Assembly (NCBI RefSeq): GCF_005889725.1
Contig: NZ_VCKX01000001.1
Location: 62,001 to 126,000 of the forward strand
DNA from: Nonomuraea zeae
GTDB lineage: Bacteria; Actinomycetota; Actinomycetes; Streptosporangiales; Streptosporangiaceae
Reading direction: 5' to 3'
Length of the DNA: 64,000 bases
The position numbers and the translations under genes are program-made. The notes beneath the pieces were generated by a model. It saw only the letters and a list, made by a program, of their open reading frames with translations, had not been told where the DNA came from and did not search any database. The stretch's first letter is position 1; each line of letters starts with the position of its first letter. Positions 9,585-28,875 of the stretch are shown one piece after another.

Positions 9585-10558
9585 TGAGGACATTGGGACA
9601 CGACGGGCCACGGGTCTCCGACCTCGGTCTGGGCTGCATGGGGATGTCGCAGTTCTACGGCGCGTGGGACGACGACGAGTCGGTCCGCACCATCCACCAC
9701 GCGCTGGACCTCGGCGTCAACCTGCTCGACACCGCCGACATGTACGGCCCCTACACCAACGAGGAGCTGATCGGCCGCGCCGTCCGGTCCCGGCGCGACG
9801 AGGTGCTGATCGCCACCAAGTTCGGCAACGTCAAGGGGCCCGACGGCCGGGTGATCGGCGTCAACGGGCGTCCCGAGTACGTACGCGCCAGTTGCGAGGG
9901 CTCGCTGCGCAGGCTGGGCGTGGACGTCATCGACCTCTACTGCCAGCACCGGGTCGACCCGTCGGTGCCGATCGAGGACACCTGGGGGGCGCTCGCCGAC
10001 CTGGTACGCCAGGGCAAGGTCCGCCACCTGGCGATCTCGGAGGCGTCTCCGGAGACCGTCAGGCGGGCCCACGCGGTGCATCCCGTGGCCGCGGTGCAGA
10101 GCGAGTACTCGCTGGTCAGCCGCGACCCCGAGCAGGGGCTCCTGGCGACGCTGCGCTCGCTCGGCATCGGGTTCATCGCCTACGCGCCGCTCGGCAGGGG
10201 CCTGCTGACCGGAAGGATCACCATGACGGACGACCTGTCCACCGAGGACTTCCGCCGCACCCTGCCCCGGTTCCAGCCGGGAAACCTCGCCCACAACGCG
10301 CGGCTGGTGGAGCGGATCACCCGCCAGGCCCGCGAGCGGGGCGTCACCGTCGCGCAGCTGGCGCTGGCCTGGGTCCTGGCGCAGGGCGACGACATCGTCC
10401 CCATCCCCGGCGCCAAGAGCCGGGCCCGGCTGGTGGAGAACATCGGCGCCACGAACCTGCGGCTCACCGCCGCGGAGCTGGCCCTGCTGGACGAGGCCGC
10501 GCCGTTCGGATGCGCGGCCGGAGACCGCTACCCGGACATGTCAGGAGTGAACAGATGA
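9584..10558 (+). CDS. Aldo/keto reductase
   Basis: 324 aa. The AKR tetrad is visible: Asp49 and Tyr54 in [11 protein letters not shown], Lys79 in LIATKFGN and His122 in YCQHRVDP. The family reduces aldehydes or ketones with NADPH on a TIM barrel; this branch is the YdhF/Tas/AKR13-like group often acting on sugar aldehydes. ATG overlaps the upstream stop by one base (TGATG context), so it is co-translated with the glycosyltransferase. Reduction of an aldose or keto-sugar intermediate fits the operon. Confidence 0.88.
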   Translation: MRTLGHDGPRVSDLGLGCMGMSQFYGAWDDDESVRTIHHALDLGVNLLDTADMYGPYTNEELIGRAVRSRRDEVLIATKFGNVKGPDGRVIGVNGRPEYVRASCEGSLRRLGVDVIDLYCQHRVDPSVPIEDTWGALADLVRQGKVRHLAISEASPETVRRAHAVHPVAAVQSEYSLVSRDPEQGLLATLRSLGIGFIAYAPLGRGLLTGRITMTDDLSTEDFRRTLPRFQPGNLAHNARLVERITRQARERGVTVAQLALAWVLAQGDDIVPIPGAKSRARLVENIGATNLRLTAAELALLDEAAPFGCAAGDRYPDMSGVNR

Positions 10559-12144
10559 GCGTCCGGACCGGTATGACCCATGAGACATGGTGGCGGGAGG
10601 CCGTCATCTACCAGGTGTACCTCCGCAGTTTCGCCGACCACGACGGCGACGGGGTCGGCGACCTGCCGGGGCTGCTGGGCAAGCTCGACTATCTGCGGGA
10701 GCTCGGCGTGGACGCCGTCTGGCTGTCCCCGTTCCACCCGTCGCCGCTGGCCGACTTCGGCTACGACGTCAGCGACTACACGGCGGTGGACCCCGCCTAC
10801 GGCACGCTCGGCGACTTCGACGTGCTGGTCCGGGCCGCGCACGAGCGGGGCATCCGCGTGCTGATCGATCTGATCATGAATCACACCTCCGCCGAGCACC
10901 CGTGGTTCGTGGAGTCGAGCTCGGATCGCACCAACCCCAAGCGCGACTGGTACATCTGGGCCGACCCCCGTCAGAGTGACGAGCCGCCCAACAACTGGCT
11001 CAGCTCGTTCGAAAGGTGCGGGCCCGCGTGGACGTACCAGCCGCGGACCCGGCAGTGCTATCTGCACAGCTTCACCCCCGGCCAGCCCGACCTCAACTGG
11101 CGCAATCCCGAGGTACGGGCGGCGATGCGCGAGGTGTGGCGGTTCTGGCTCGACCGAGGGGTGGACGGCTTCAGGATCGACGTCGCGCACCGGCTGATGA
11201 AGGACGCGGAGCTGCGTGACAATCCGGCCGAGCTCGCGCACGCCAGACGGCACACGGCTCACCCCACGCTGCGGATGCGCAATCTCGACCTGCCCGAGAC
11301 CCTCCAGGTGCTGCGCGAACTGCGGGGGACGCTCGACGAGTACGGCGGGAAGCTCGCGCTGGGCGAGGTCCCCATCAGCGACGACGGGCGGCTGGCCGAC
11401 TACTTCGGCGGCGACGGCATGCACACGGCCTTCCACATCGCATTCTGGGAGCAACCCTGGCGAGCCACCGCCTTCCGCCGGACCGTGGACGGGCTGGCCG
11501 CCCGGATCCGCCCGGGAGCCCTGCCGACCTATGCCCTGGCCACCCACGACATCTCGCGTACCGCCTCCCGGTACGGCGGCGCGGCTCGCGCCCGGGTGGC
11601 CGCCATGATGGCGTTCAGCCTGCGCGGGATCCCTTGCGTCTACTACGGCGAGGAGATCGGGATGAGCGACGCTCCGCCGCCTCTGGCGCTGGACGTCGAC
11701 GGCCGGGACGGTCAGCGCACCCCGATGCAGTGGGACGCCACCGGCCGCGGTTTCACCACCGGCACGCCCTGGATGCCGGTGGCACCGGATCAGGCCGAGG
11801 TCAACGTGGCCGTCCAGTCAGGCGACCCCGATTCGCTGCTGACTCTGTACCGGAGGCTCATCTCCTTCCGGCGCGCGTCACCGGCCCTGCGGACGGGCGA
11901 CTACCGATCCCTGGACGCCGGCGACGACGTCTTCGCCTACCTGCGTTCCGCTCCTGGCGAGCGGCTCCTGGTCGCGCTGAACTTCGCGTCCCGGCCGGCC
12001 ACGGCCGTCCTGCCTGACCTGCCGGCCAAGGGCCGGGCCGACGTGTCGACCGGCGACCGGCCGGCCGGCTCGACGGTGGACCTGCGCCCGCTGCGGCTCG
12101 AACCCGGCGAGGGCGTGATCATCAGAATCGAGGACCGGTCATGA
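10555..12144 (+). CDS. GH13 alpha-glucosidase / trehalose-hydrolase-type enzyme
   Basis: 529 aa, with ATGA overlapping the aldo/keto reductase stop. GH13 signatures are in place: the N-terminal [13 protein letters not shown] motif, DLIMNHTS (about residue 105), the nucleophile Asp209 in GFRIDVAH, the acid/base Glu271 in LGEVPISDD, and the transition-state stabiliser Asp332 in ATHDIS (Thr-His-Asp instead of the usual Asn-His-Asp). No signal peptide, so it acts in the cytoplasm. It may hydrolyse or transglycosylate an alpha-glucoside, for instance the TreT-type product, or remove a protecting glucose before export. Confidence 0.85.
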   Translation: MSVRTGMTHETWWREAVIYQVYLRSFADHDGDGVGDLPGLLGKLDYLRELGVDAVWLSPFHPSPLADFGYDVSDYTAVDPAYGTLGDFDVLVRAAHERGIRVLIDLIMNHTSAEHPWFVESSSDRTNPKRDWYIWADPRQSDEPPNNWLSSFERCGPAWTYQPRTRQCYLHSFTPGQPDLNWRNPEVRAAMREVWRFWLDRGVDGFRIDVAHRLMKDAELRDNPAELAHARRHTAHPTLRMRNLDLPETLQVLRELRGTLDEYGGKLALGEVPISDDGRLADYFGGDGMHTAFHIAFWEQPWRATAFRRTVDGLAARIRPGALPTYALATHDISRTASRYGGAARARVAAMMAFSLRGIPCVYYGEEIGMSDAPPPLALDVDGRDGQRTPMQWDATGRGFTTGTPWMPVAPDQAEVNVAVQSGDPDSLLTLYRRLISFRRASPALRTGDYRSLDAGDDVFAYLRSAPGERLLVALNFASRPATAVLPDLPAKGRADVSTGDRPAGSTVDLRPLRLEPGEGVIIRIEDRS

Positions 12145-13391
12145 CCACCAACTGGGCAGGCAACATCACCTACCGGGCGGATCGTATCCACCGGCCGGCC
12201 ACCGTCGCCGAGCTGCAGGCGCTGGTGGCCGGCAGCCGGCGCATCCGCGCGCTCGGCACCCGGCACTCCTTCAACGACCTGGCCGACTCCTCCGGTGCGC
12301 TCGTGTCCCTCGCGGACCTCCGCTCGTCCGTCGAGCTGGACACGGGACGGGCCACCGCGAAGGTGCCGGCCGCGACCCGCTACGCCGAGCTCGTCCATTT
12401 CCTGGACGAACGCGGCTTCGCCCTGCCGAACCTGGGCTCGCTGCCGCACATCTCCGTCGGGGGCGCGTGCGCGACGGCGACCCACGGCTCGGGAGTGCGC
12501 AACGGCTGCCTGTCCACCTCCGTGTCCGCCATCGAGCTCGTGACCGCCGGCGGCGACCTGATCACCGTGGAACGGGGCGGCGAGCACTTCGACGGGGTCG
12601 TCGTCGGGCTGGGAGCGCTGGGCGTGGTGACCAGCCTGACCCTGGACCTGGTGCCCGCTTTCGAGATGCGCCAGCAGGTCTACGAGGGGCTGCCGCTGGA
12701 GGCGCTCGACGACCACTTCTCCGCCCTGGTCCACAGCGCCTACAGCGTGTGCCTGTTCACCGACTGGCGCGCGCCCCGCCTGACCCAGGTCTGGATCAAC
12801 GAACGGCTGGACGAGCCGCCCGCGGACGTGGTCAAGCAGCCGTGGTTCACCGCCCTGCCGGCCGACGGGCCGCGCCACCCCGTAACCGGCATGCCCACGG
12901 CGAGCTGCACCGAGCAGCTCGGCGTGCCCGGCCGGTGGCACGAACGCCTGCCGCACTTCCGCCCGGACGCCGAGCCGAGCAGCGCCGGTGACGAGCTGCA
13001 CTCGGAGTACATGCTCGCCCGCCGCGACGCGGTCGCCGCGCTGCACGCGCTGGACGGCATCCGCGACCGCGTCCAGCCCGTCCTGCAGATCTGCGAGGTA
13101 CGCACGATCGCGGCCGACCGGCTGTGGATGAGCCCCTTCTACGACCAGGACTCGGTGAGCATCCACTTCACCTGGACCTCCGACACCAGCGCCGTCCTGC
13201 CGATCGTCCGGCTGGTCGAGCAGCGGCTGGCGCCCTTCGCCGCCCGGCCGCACTGGGCGAAGATCTTCACGATCGCGCCGCCGGATCTGCGGCCGATGTT
13301 CCCCCGCCTGCCCGATTTCGCCGACCTGGTCCGCACGTACGATCCGGCCGGCAAGTTCGGCAATCCCTTCGTGGACCGCTACCTGCACTAG
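12141..13391 (+). CDS. FAD-linked alditol/xylitol oxidase-like protein
   Basis: 416 aa, the length of actinomycete alditol oxidase (AldO). It has the p-cresol-methylhydroxylase-type FAD domain with GTRHSFND, where His42 aligns with the residue that carries covalent FAD in AldO-type enzymes, then GGACATATHG, and a C-terminal KFGNPFVDRYL. Relatives oxidise the terminal carbon of polyols such as xylitol or sorbitol with O2, giving H2O2. ATGA overlaps the upstream stop. In this operon it would oxidise a polyol made by the aldo/keto reductase, or a lactone. Confidence 0.85.
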   Translation: MTTNWAGNITYRADRIHRPATVAELQALVAGSRRIRALGTRHSFNDLADSSGALVSLADLRSSVELDTGRATAKVPAATRYAELVHFLDERGFALPNLGSLPHISVGGACATATHGSGVRNGCLSTSVSAIELVTAGGDLITVERGGEHFDGVVVGLGALGVVTSLTLDLVPAFEMRQQVYEGLPLEALDDHFSALVHSAYSVCLFTDWRAPRLTQVWINERLDEPPADVVKQPWFTALPADGPRHPVTGMPTASCTEQLGVPGRWHERLPHFRPDAEPSSAGDELHSEYMLARRDAVAALHALDGIRDRVQPVLQICEVRTIAADRLWMSPFYDQDSVSIHFTWTSDTSAVLPIVRLVEQRLAPFAARPHWAKIFTIAPPDLRPMFPRLPDFADLVRTYDPAGKFGNPFVDRYLH

Positions 13392-13406
13392 GCATTGGAG
13401 AACCGC

Positions 13407-14318
13407 ATGCTGACGACCCACCGGCTCTCGCAGCTCGACGTGCTGGAGGCCGAGTCGATCCAGATCATCCGCGAGGTCGCGGCCGAGTTCGAGCGGCCCG
13501 TGCTGCTGTTCTCCGGTGGCAAGGACAGCGTGGTGCTGCTCCGGCTGGCGATCAAGGCGTTCCGCCCCGCCCCGATCCCGTTCCCTGTGCTGCACGTCGA
13601 CACGGGGCACAACTTCCGCGAGGTGCTGGAGTTCCGTGACCGGATGACGGCCGAGCTGGGCATCCGCCTGATCGTCGCCTCGGTCCAGGACTCGATCGAC
13701 CGGGGCCGGGCGAGGGAGGAGACCGGCAGACGGGCCTCGCGTAACCGGCTGCAGACCGTCACCCTGCTCGACGTGATCGAGGAGCGCGGCTTCGACGCGG
13801 CCTTCGGCGGCGCGCGCCGTGATGAGGAGAAGGCCCGCGCCAAGGAGCGCGTGGTCTCCTTCCGCGACGAGTTCGGGCAGTGGGATCCCAAGAACCAGCG
13901 GCCCGAGCTGTGGAACCTGTTCAACGCCCGGATCCGGCGGGGCGAGCACGTACGGGTCTTCCCCCTCTCGAACTGGACCGAGCTGGACGTGTGGAGCTAC
14001 CTGCGCCGCGAGTCGCTGGAGCTGCCGGCGATCTACTTCGCGCACCGGCGCACGGTGTTCGAGCGCGATGGGCTGCTGCTCGACGACAACCCGTACACCG
14101 ATCGGCAGGACGACGAGCCGGCCTTCCTGGCCACGGTCCGCTTCCGCACGGTCGGCGACGCCTCCTGCACCGGCGCGATCGAGTCGGCCGCGGCCACCGT
14201 CGACGAGGTGATCGAGGAGATCAAGGTGACGCGGGTCACCGAGCGGGGCCAGACCAGGGCGGACGACCGGGTCAGCGAGGCGGCCATGGAGGATCGCAAG
14301 AGAGAGGGCTACTTCTGA
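13407..14318 (+). CDS. cysD: Sulfate adenylyltransferase subunit 2 (ATP sulfurylase small subunit)
   Basis: 303 aa. I chose the ATG at 13407 because GGAG lies at 13397-13400 with 6-bp spacing; an in-frame TTG at 13395 would put that site inside the gene. The PP-loop SGGKDS is at residues 36-41, followed by DTGHNF and the family tail RKREGYF. With CysN it makes adenosine 5'-phosphosulfate from ATP and sulfate, driven by GTP. Placed inside a sugar operon rather than beside cysH/cysI/cysC, it probably supplies activated sulfate to this pathway. No APS kinase, APS reductase or sulfotransferase is in the window. Confidence 0.93.
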   Translation: MLTTHRLSQLDVLEAESIQIIREVAAEFERPVLLFSGGKDSVVLLRLAIKAFRPAPIPFPVLHVDTGHNFREVLEFRDRMTAELGIRLIVASVQDSIDRGRAREETGRRASRNRLQTVTLLDVIEERGFDAAFGGARRDEEKARAKERVVSFRDEFGQWDPKNQRPELWNLFNARIRRGEHVRVFPLSNWTELDVWSYLRRESLELPAIYFAHRRTVFERDGLLLDDNPYTDRQDDEPAFLATVRFRTVGDASCTGAIESAAATVDEVIEEIKVTRVTERGQTRADDRVSEAAMEDRKREGYF

Positions 14319-15580
14319 TGGACATTCTCCGCCTGGCCACGGCCGGAAGCGTCGACGACGGCAAGTCGACGCTCATCGGCCGGCTGCTGTACGACTCCAA
14401 GGCGATCTTCGAGGACCAGCTGTCGGCGCTGGAACGGATCAGTGCCGGCCAAGGCCGCGAGCACACCGATCTGGCCCTGCTCACCGATGGGCTGCGAGCC
14501 GAGCGCGAGCAGGGGATCACCATCGACGTCGCCTACCGCTATTTCGCCACACCGCGCCGCACCTTCATCATCGCCGACACGCCGGGACACATCCAGTACA
14601 CCCGCAACATGGTCACCGGCGCCTCCACCGCCGACGTGGCCATCATCCTCGTCGACGCCCGCAAGGGCGTGCTGGAGCAGTCGCGCAGGCATGCGTTCCT
14701 GGCGGCCCTGCTCCGTGTCCCGCACCTGGTGGTCGCGGTCAACAAGATGGATCTGGCGGGCTACGAGCAGGCCGCCTACGAGCGGGTCGTGAACGAGTTC
14801 ACCGCGTTCGCCGCCAAGCTCGACATCGGCGATCTGACGTTCGTCCCGATCTGCGCGCTGCACGGTGACAACGTGGTCGAGCGCTCCGTCAACATGCCGT
14901 GGTACGACGGCCCCTGTCTGCTGCGTCATCTCGAGCACGTGCACATCGCCTCCGACCGCAACCTCATCGACGCGCGCTTCCCCGTGCAGTGCGTCATCAG
15001 GCCGCCCAACGCGGACGACCCCCTCCTGCACGACTACCGCGGCTACGCCGGGCAGATCGCCAGCGGCGTGCTCCGGCCCGGCGACGAGGTGGTGCACCTC
15101 CCCTCGGGTCTGACCAGCCTGATCACCCACATCGACGGCCCCTGCGGCCCGCTGTCCGAAGCGTTCGCCCCCATGTCGGTCACCCTGCGGCTGAACGACG
15201 ATCTCGACATCTCGCGCGGTGACATGATCGCCAGGCCCCACAACCAGCCGCGGGTGATGCAGGACCTGGAGGCCGTGGTGTGCTGGATGAGCGGCGAGCA
15301 TGCGCTCACGCCCGGCACGAGACTGCTCGTCAAGCACACCACCGCCACCGCCCGGGCCGAGGTCGGCGACCTGCACTACCGCCTGGACGTCAACACGCTG
15401 CACCGCGACTCCCGGGCCCGGGCACTGACCCTCAACGACATCGGCCGGGTCCGCCTGCGCACCGCCCGGCCGATCTTCGCCGACGACTACGCGCGTAACC
15501 GGGCGACCGGGGGGTTCATCCTCATCGACGAGACGAGCAACGCCACCGTCGGCGCCGGCATGATCACCGGGCTGCGCTAG
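14318..15580 (+). CDS. cysN: Sulfate adenylyltransferase subunit 1 (GTPase)
   Basis: 420 aa, overlapping cysD by one base (TGATG). It has the EF-Tu-type G domain: P-loop AGSVDDGKST (residues 9-18), DTPGH and NKMD, then two beta-barrel domains. It ends after the third domain with no C-terminal APS kinase, unlike CysNC fusions. It hydrolyses GTP to drive APS formation by CysD. It is the last gene of the left operon; a converging gene ends 25 bp further on and no clear terminator hairpin lies between. Confidence 0.93.
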   Translation: MDILRLATAGSVDDGKSTLIGRLLYDSKAIFEDQLSALERISAGQGREHTDLALLTDGLRAEREQGITIDVAYRYFATPRRTFIIADTPGHIQYTRNMVTGASTADVAIILVDARKGVLEQSRRHAFLAALLRVPHLVVAVNKMDLAGYEQAAYERVVNEFTAFAAKLDIGDLTFVPICALHGDNVVERSVNMPWYDGPCLLRHLEHVHIASDRNLIDARFPVQCVIRPPNADDPLLHDYRGYAGQIASGVLRPGDEVVHLPSGLTSLITHIDGPCGPLSEAFAPMSVTLRLNDDLDISRGDMIARPHNQPRVMQDLEAVVCWMSGEHALTPGTRLLVKHTTATARAEVGDLHYRLDVNTLHRDSRARALTLNDIGRVRLRTARPIFADDYARNRATGGFILIDETSNATVGAGMITGLR

Positions 15581-15604
15581 CGAGACCGCACTCTCGGCGG
15601 ATGG

Positions 15605-16621
15605 CTATGCGGTGCACATGAGGCGTTCGGCCGCGGCGATGGCGTCCGAGGGCTGGCCGGAGGCCAGCTGGACGACCACCTCCGTCTCGCCGTCCGCGCT
15701 GCTCATCGCCATCCCGCTGTAGCCGAAGATCCACCCGGAATGGCTGTACACGCGCCGCCCGCAGCCGAGCGTCTGGGCGAAGATCCCGAAGCCGCCGGCC
15801 TGTAGCCGCCGGCCCAAGTCCTGGGTGAACACCCAGTGGTAGAAGCTCGACACGTCGGCCGCGGTCGAGATCAGCCCGCCCGCGGTCCAGAAGATCGACG
15901 AGTCCAGCTCGGCGTTGTCCACTCCGTCGGTGTGGATTCCGTGCGCGAGATCCTTGGGCAGGTCGTCGGCGGGTAACTCGGTCGCGGTCAGGCCCTGCGG
16001 GCCCGTGATGCGCTCGCTCAGCAGCTCCCGGTACGGCTTGCGGGACACCTTCTCCAGGATCATGCCGAGCAGGATGAAGTTGGTGTTGGAGTAGCCCTGC
16101 GCCTCTTTATCCGCATATTTCAGCAGTTCTCGGGGCGGCCAGTGCCGGAGGTGGGCACCGCCGCCCAGATCCTTGGTGAAACGCTCGTCGCGCAGGTAGT
16201 CGGAGATGCCGCTGGTATGCCTGAGCAGGTCCGCCACGGTCGCCTTCGTCTTGATGACCCCGGGCAGGACTTGGTCCACCCGGTCGGTGAGCGCCAGCCG
16301 CCCCTCCTCGACCTGCTGCAGGACGAGTGTCGCGGTGAACGTCTTGGTGATGCTCGCGATCCTGAACCGGTGATCCGTCCGCATCGGCACCCCGGCGTCC
16401 GCCCGCCCTGCCGCCGCCTGCCACGTCCGGTCGCCCTTCCTGACATGCACCACCGCGCCCGACGATCCGGCCGCGACCAGCCGCGCGGCCTCCGCCTGCA
16501 CGGCCGGCGGCGGCGATGGCCGAGCGGACGGCGCCGGTGAGGGCCGTGCGGACGGCTCCCGGGGGGCGGGAGAGCTGCACGCGACCGCGCAGAGCAGGCA
16601 GAGGACGGCTGTGATCCGCAT
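15605..16621 (-). CDS. Serine beta-lactamase-like / D,D-peptidase-type lipoprotein
   Basis: 338 aa from the ATG at 16621; an alternative TTG at 16642 lengthens the signal peptide and has no better ribosome site. Residues 1-15 form a short export signal ending ...AVAC at Cys15, a weak lipobox, followed by a Pro/Ser/Arg-rich tether to about residue 40. Class C/PBP motifs are SITK (Ser90, Lys93), YSN and HSG. The protein is thus exported and probably anchored outside. It may be a D-alanyl-D-alanine carboxypeptidase/esterase or beta-lactamase homologue; between two biosynthetic blocks it could also hydrolyse or resist the product. It converges on cysN. Confidence 0.8.
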   Translation of the reverse strand: MRITAVLCLLCAVACSSPAPREPSARPSPAPSARPSPPPAVQAEAARLVAAGSSGAVVHVRKGDRTWQAAAGRADAGVPMRTDHRFRIASITKTFTATLVLQQVEEGRLALTDRVDQVLPGVIKTKATVADLLRHTSGISDYLRDERFTKDLGGGAHLRHWPPRELLKYADKEAQGYSNTNFILLGMILEKVSRKPYRELLSERITGPQGLTATELPADDLPKDLAHGIHTDGVDNAELDSSIFWTAGGLISTAADVSSFYHWVFTQDLGRRLQAGGFGIFAQTLGCGRRVYSHSGWIFGYSGMAMSSADGETEVVVQLASGQPSDAIAAAERLMCTA

Positions 16622-16687
16622 GACACCGATATTGATCGCCAAGCCCTTCGGGGGGAAGGCCGACGGCTCGCGAGGCCGCCGCGAGCA

Positions 16688-16717
16688 AGATCATCGGCTG
16701 TCTGACCGATATGTCAA
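16688..16717 (-). promoter_or_regulatory. Candidate promoter for the beta-lactamase-like lipoprotein
   Basis: Read on the minus strand, TTGACA (16717-16712) matches the -35 consensus exactly and is followed after 18 bp by TGATCT (16693-16688), a poor -10. Distance to the ATG at 16621 is reasonable. Weak call because of the -10. Confidence 0.3.
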
Positions 16718-16962
16718 ATAAACTCGACTCAATTAGTCAATATGGGAAGACGTCTTATCGATACGAAGACCGAAACCATGGTTACGGGCATTGCATGGAT
16801 GACCGTGATCTTCACGCAGCGTGACAGCCGTCCCGGGAGCAGAGGCAGGACAGAGATCATCTGTCCAGCTTGAGAGGGTTTCGTCACTCGCTGTCAAGCC
16901 CGCAGGCACCAAAAACGCGATGCCCGAAACCTCCATTCCGTCATTGGTTGAAATTTCACTCC

Positions 16963-16992
16963 TTGACTGACTTTCGGACAAAATAATAGGAA
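16963..16992 (+). promoter_or_regulatory. Candidate promoter of the NRPS/PKS operon
   Basis: TTGACT (16963-16968), 18-bp spacer, then TAGGAA (16987-16992), close to the actinobacterial vegetative consensus TTGACN/TAGRRT. It lies in the AT-rich leader about 130 bp before the first start codon of the assembly-line operon. No other convincing pair was found in this leader. Confidence 0.45.
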
Positions 16993-17121
16993 TGGCGTGG
17001 CTTTAGGCGTTAACCGGTCCTCGCCACGGCGAACCCTGACGAGCGACCCATAGTTCCTGCTGTCCGCGCGACGACCTCGCACGGCGCCGTGGATCCGTCT
17101 GGGGGGTGACTTCGAGTAGCA

Positions 17122-18617
17122 ATGCGAGAGGAACACGTGCTACCCGAGACACCGTTCGCCTCCCTGAGGCGACACCCGCCCGGCACTCCACTCCTCTTCT
17201 GCCTCCCCTACGCGGGTGGAGACGTCTCCGCCTTCTGGGCGTGGCGGCAGGCGTTCGACGGGGTCTTCGACGTACGGGTGGTGATGCTCCCCGGTCGTGA
17301 AGGCCGGGTTGCTGAACCCGGGGCCCTCTCCCCGGAGCTGATCGCACGCTCCATCGCCGCCCACCACCGCACGCCGTACTCGATCTACGGGCACAGCATG
17401 GGCGGCCGGGTCGCCTTCGAGGTGGTGCGCGAGCTGCGGCGGCTGGGCGTGCGAGCGCCCGAGTGCCTCTACGTCGGCGCCGCGCACCCGCCGGAGCGCC
17501 GGGAGACGCTGGGGCGGTGGACGGGCCTGGGTGACGAGGACCTGATCGAGGAGCTGATCCACCGGCTGGGCGCGCCCGCGGAGTTACGGACGCAGCCCGA
17601 GGTCAAGGCGCTGCTCATCCCCGCTCTGCGGACGGACATGGAATGGCTGCGCCGCTACCGCTTCGCCCGGCAGGAGCCGCTCGACGTCCCCATCGTCGCC
17701 TTCGCCGGCGCTCATGACCGGGAGGTCGCCCATCCCGTCATGCTCGGCTGGGCCCGCCACACCTCCTCGACCTTCCGCCTGCACACGCTCGACGCCGCGC
17801 ACCTCTTCCTCGCCACGCACGGCGATCAGGTGGCGCGGACGATCGCGGCGGGCCCCCAGCAGCGCCCGGCCCCGGACGAGGTGCACGTGTGGCTGGCCGA
17901 CCTTGAGGAACTGCCCGAGCTGTGCGCGGCCGTCGAGGAGCTGTCGCCCGGGGAGGCGGCACGAGCGGCCAGGCTCGGGCAGGAGGACCGCCGGCGCTGG
18001 TTCGTCGGCAAGTCGGTGCTGCGGCGGCGGCTGCTCAGGGAGTACGGGGTCGAGCATGGAGCCGGCGAGCCGCGTACCCGGCCAGGCGGCGGCGAGCCGG
18101 GCACCCGGCCGGGCGGCACCAGGCCGGGCACCGGGACCGAGCTCACCTGCAGCCTCGGCCAGTCGGGCGGGCTCGTGCTGGTCGCGCTGACGGCGGGCCG
18201 GGAGGTGGGCGCCGGCCTCGCGCACCTCCGCCCGCCGGCCGGCGAGCAGGCCCCTTTCGAGGAGGCGCTGGACGAGCGGGAGCGCGATGAGCTGGCCGCC
18301 CTACCCGAGGAGCTGCGGTTGCACAGCGCGCTGCGCATGTGGACGGCGAAGCAGGCGGTGCTGAAGGCGGCCGGTGACGGGATGCGGGCAAATCCGGCGC
18401 TGTTCGGGTTCGCCGGGCAGCGGCCGGGCACGACGTGGACGCCCGAGGTGGCGCCCGAAGCGACGCCCGGGATGGCGCGGCTGGCGGAGTGGCGGGTGAC
18501 GCACCTGCCGCTGGGCCGGGCGGTCGCCGCGATCGCCGTCCGCGCGCCGCGCTTCCTGCTGCGTTTCGAGACGGTACGGCAAGGCCGGCTGGTACGGCAG
18601 GGCGTGGAGGCCGCAGG

Positions 18618-18621
<4 letters not shown>
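17122..18621 (+). CDS. Type II thioesterase fused to a decayed Sfp-type PPTase domain
   Basis: 499 aa. Residues ~15-245 are an alpha/beta-hydrolase type II thioesterase with GHSMGG (Ser92), Asp199 and His227 in DAAHLF; it should clear stalled acyl groups from carrier proteins. Residues ~254-490 align with 4'-phosphopantetheinyl transferases (RWFVGKSVLRRRLLREYG; MWTAKQAVLKAAGDG). The Mg-binding GxDxE has become VGAGLA (Gly365, Ala367) and the third ligand in WxxKE is Gln411, while the SHS-type motif reads SLGQSGG. All three metal ligands are lost, so this half is probably not a PPTase. A 2 x 27-bp repeat forms a Gly/Pro/Arg linker. It overlaps the NRPS by 4 bp. Confidence 0.8.
18064..18117 (+). 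repeat. 2 x 27-bp tandem repeat in the thioesterase-PPTase gene
   Basis: Two adjacent in-frame 27-bp units (18064-18090, 18091-18117) differing at a few bases, each coding a GEPxTRPGG-type nonapeptide; a third, shorter TRPG echo follows. It lies inside the PPTase-like half, in a loop between core motifs. Confidence 0.85.
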
Positions 18622-28683
<10,062 letters not shown>

Positions 28684-28687
<4 letters not shown>

Positions 28688-28875
28688 GCGCAGAGACCAA
28701 GGTCGTTCTCAACGACGAGGAGCAGTACTCCATCTGGCCCGCCGACCGGGACAACCCCTCCGGCTGGTACGACGCCGGCTTCTCCGGCACCAAGGACGAA
28801 TGCCTGGAGCACATCGAGCAGGTGTGGACCGACATGCGGCCGAAGAGCCTGCGAGAGGCGATGGACAGTGAGTGA
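28684..28875 (+). CDS. MbtH-like protein
   Basis: 63 aa with the family pattern NDEEQYSIWP, P-x-GW, and a C-terminal W-TDMRPKSLRE. MbtH proteins bind adenylation domains and are needed for their folding or activity. It overlaps the PKS stop by 4 bp and the next NRPS start by 8 bp, so it is made together with the assembly line. It is the only MbtH in the window. Confidence 0.95.

Larger units (their letters stand above)
16622..17121. other. AT-rich divergent intergenic region between the lipoprotein and the NRPS operon
   Basis: About 500 bp without a supported gene and clearly richer in A/T than its surroundings. It should hold the divergent promoters of the beta-lactamase-like gene and of the NRPS/PKS operon. 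A short palindrome, GACT-N5-AGTC, lies at 16726-16738. Short open frames here have poor codon bias and I do not call them genes. Confidence 0.7.

Noticed and set aside
15581-15596. CGAGA-N6-TCTCG hairpin between cysN and the converging lipoprotein gene
   Set aside because: Only a 5-bp stem and no T-run; too weak to call a terminator.
16622-16642. TTG start at 16642 for the beta-lactamase-like lipoprotein
   Set aside because: The ATG at 16621 gives a compact signal peptide; the TTG adds a polar stretch and has no properly spaced ribosome site.
16622-17121. Short open frames in the AT-rich leader as small genes
   Set aside because: No ribosome sites with good spacing, no codon bias and no recognised product.
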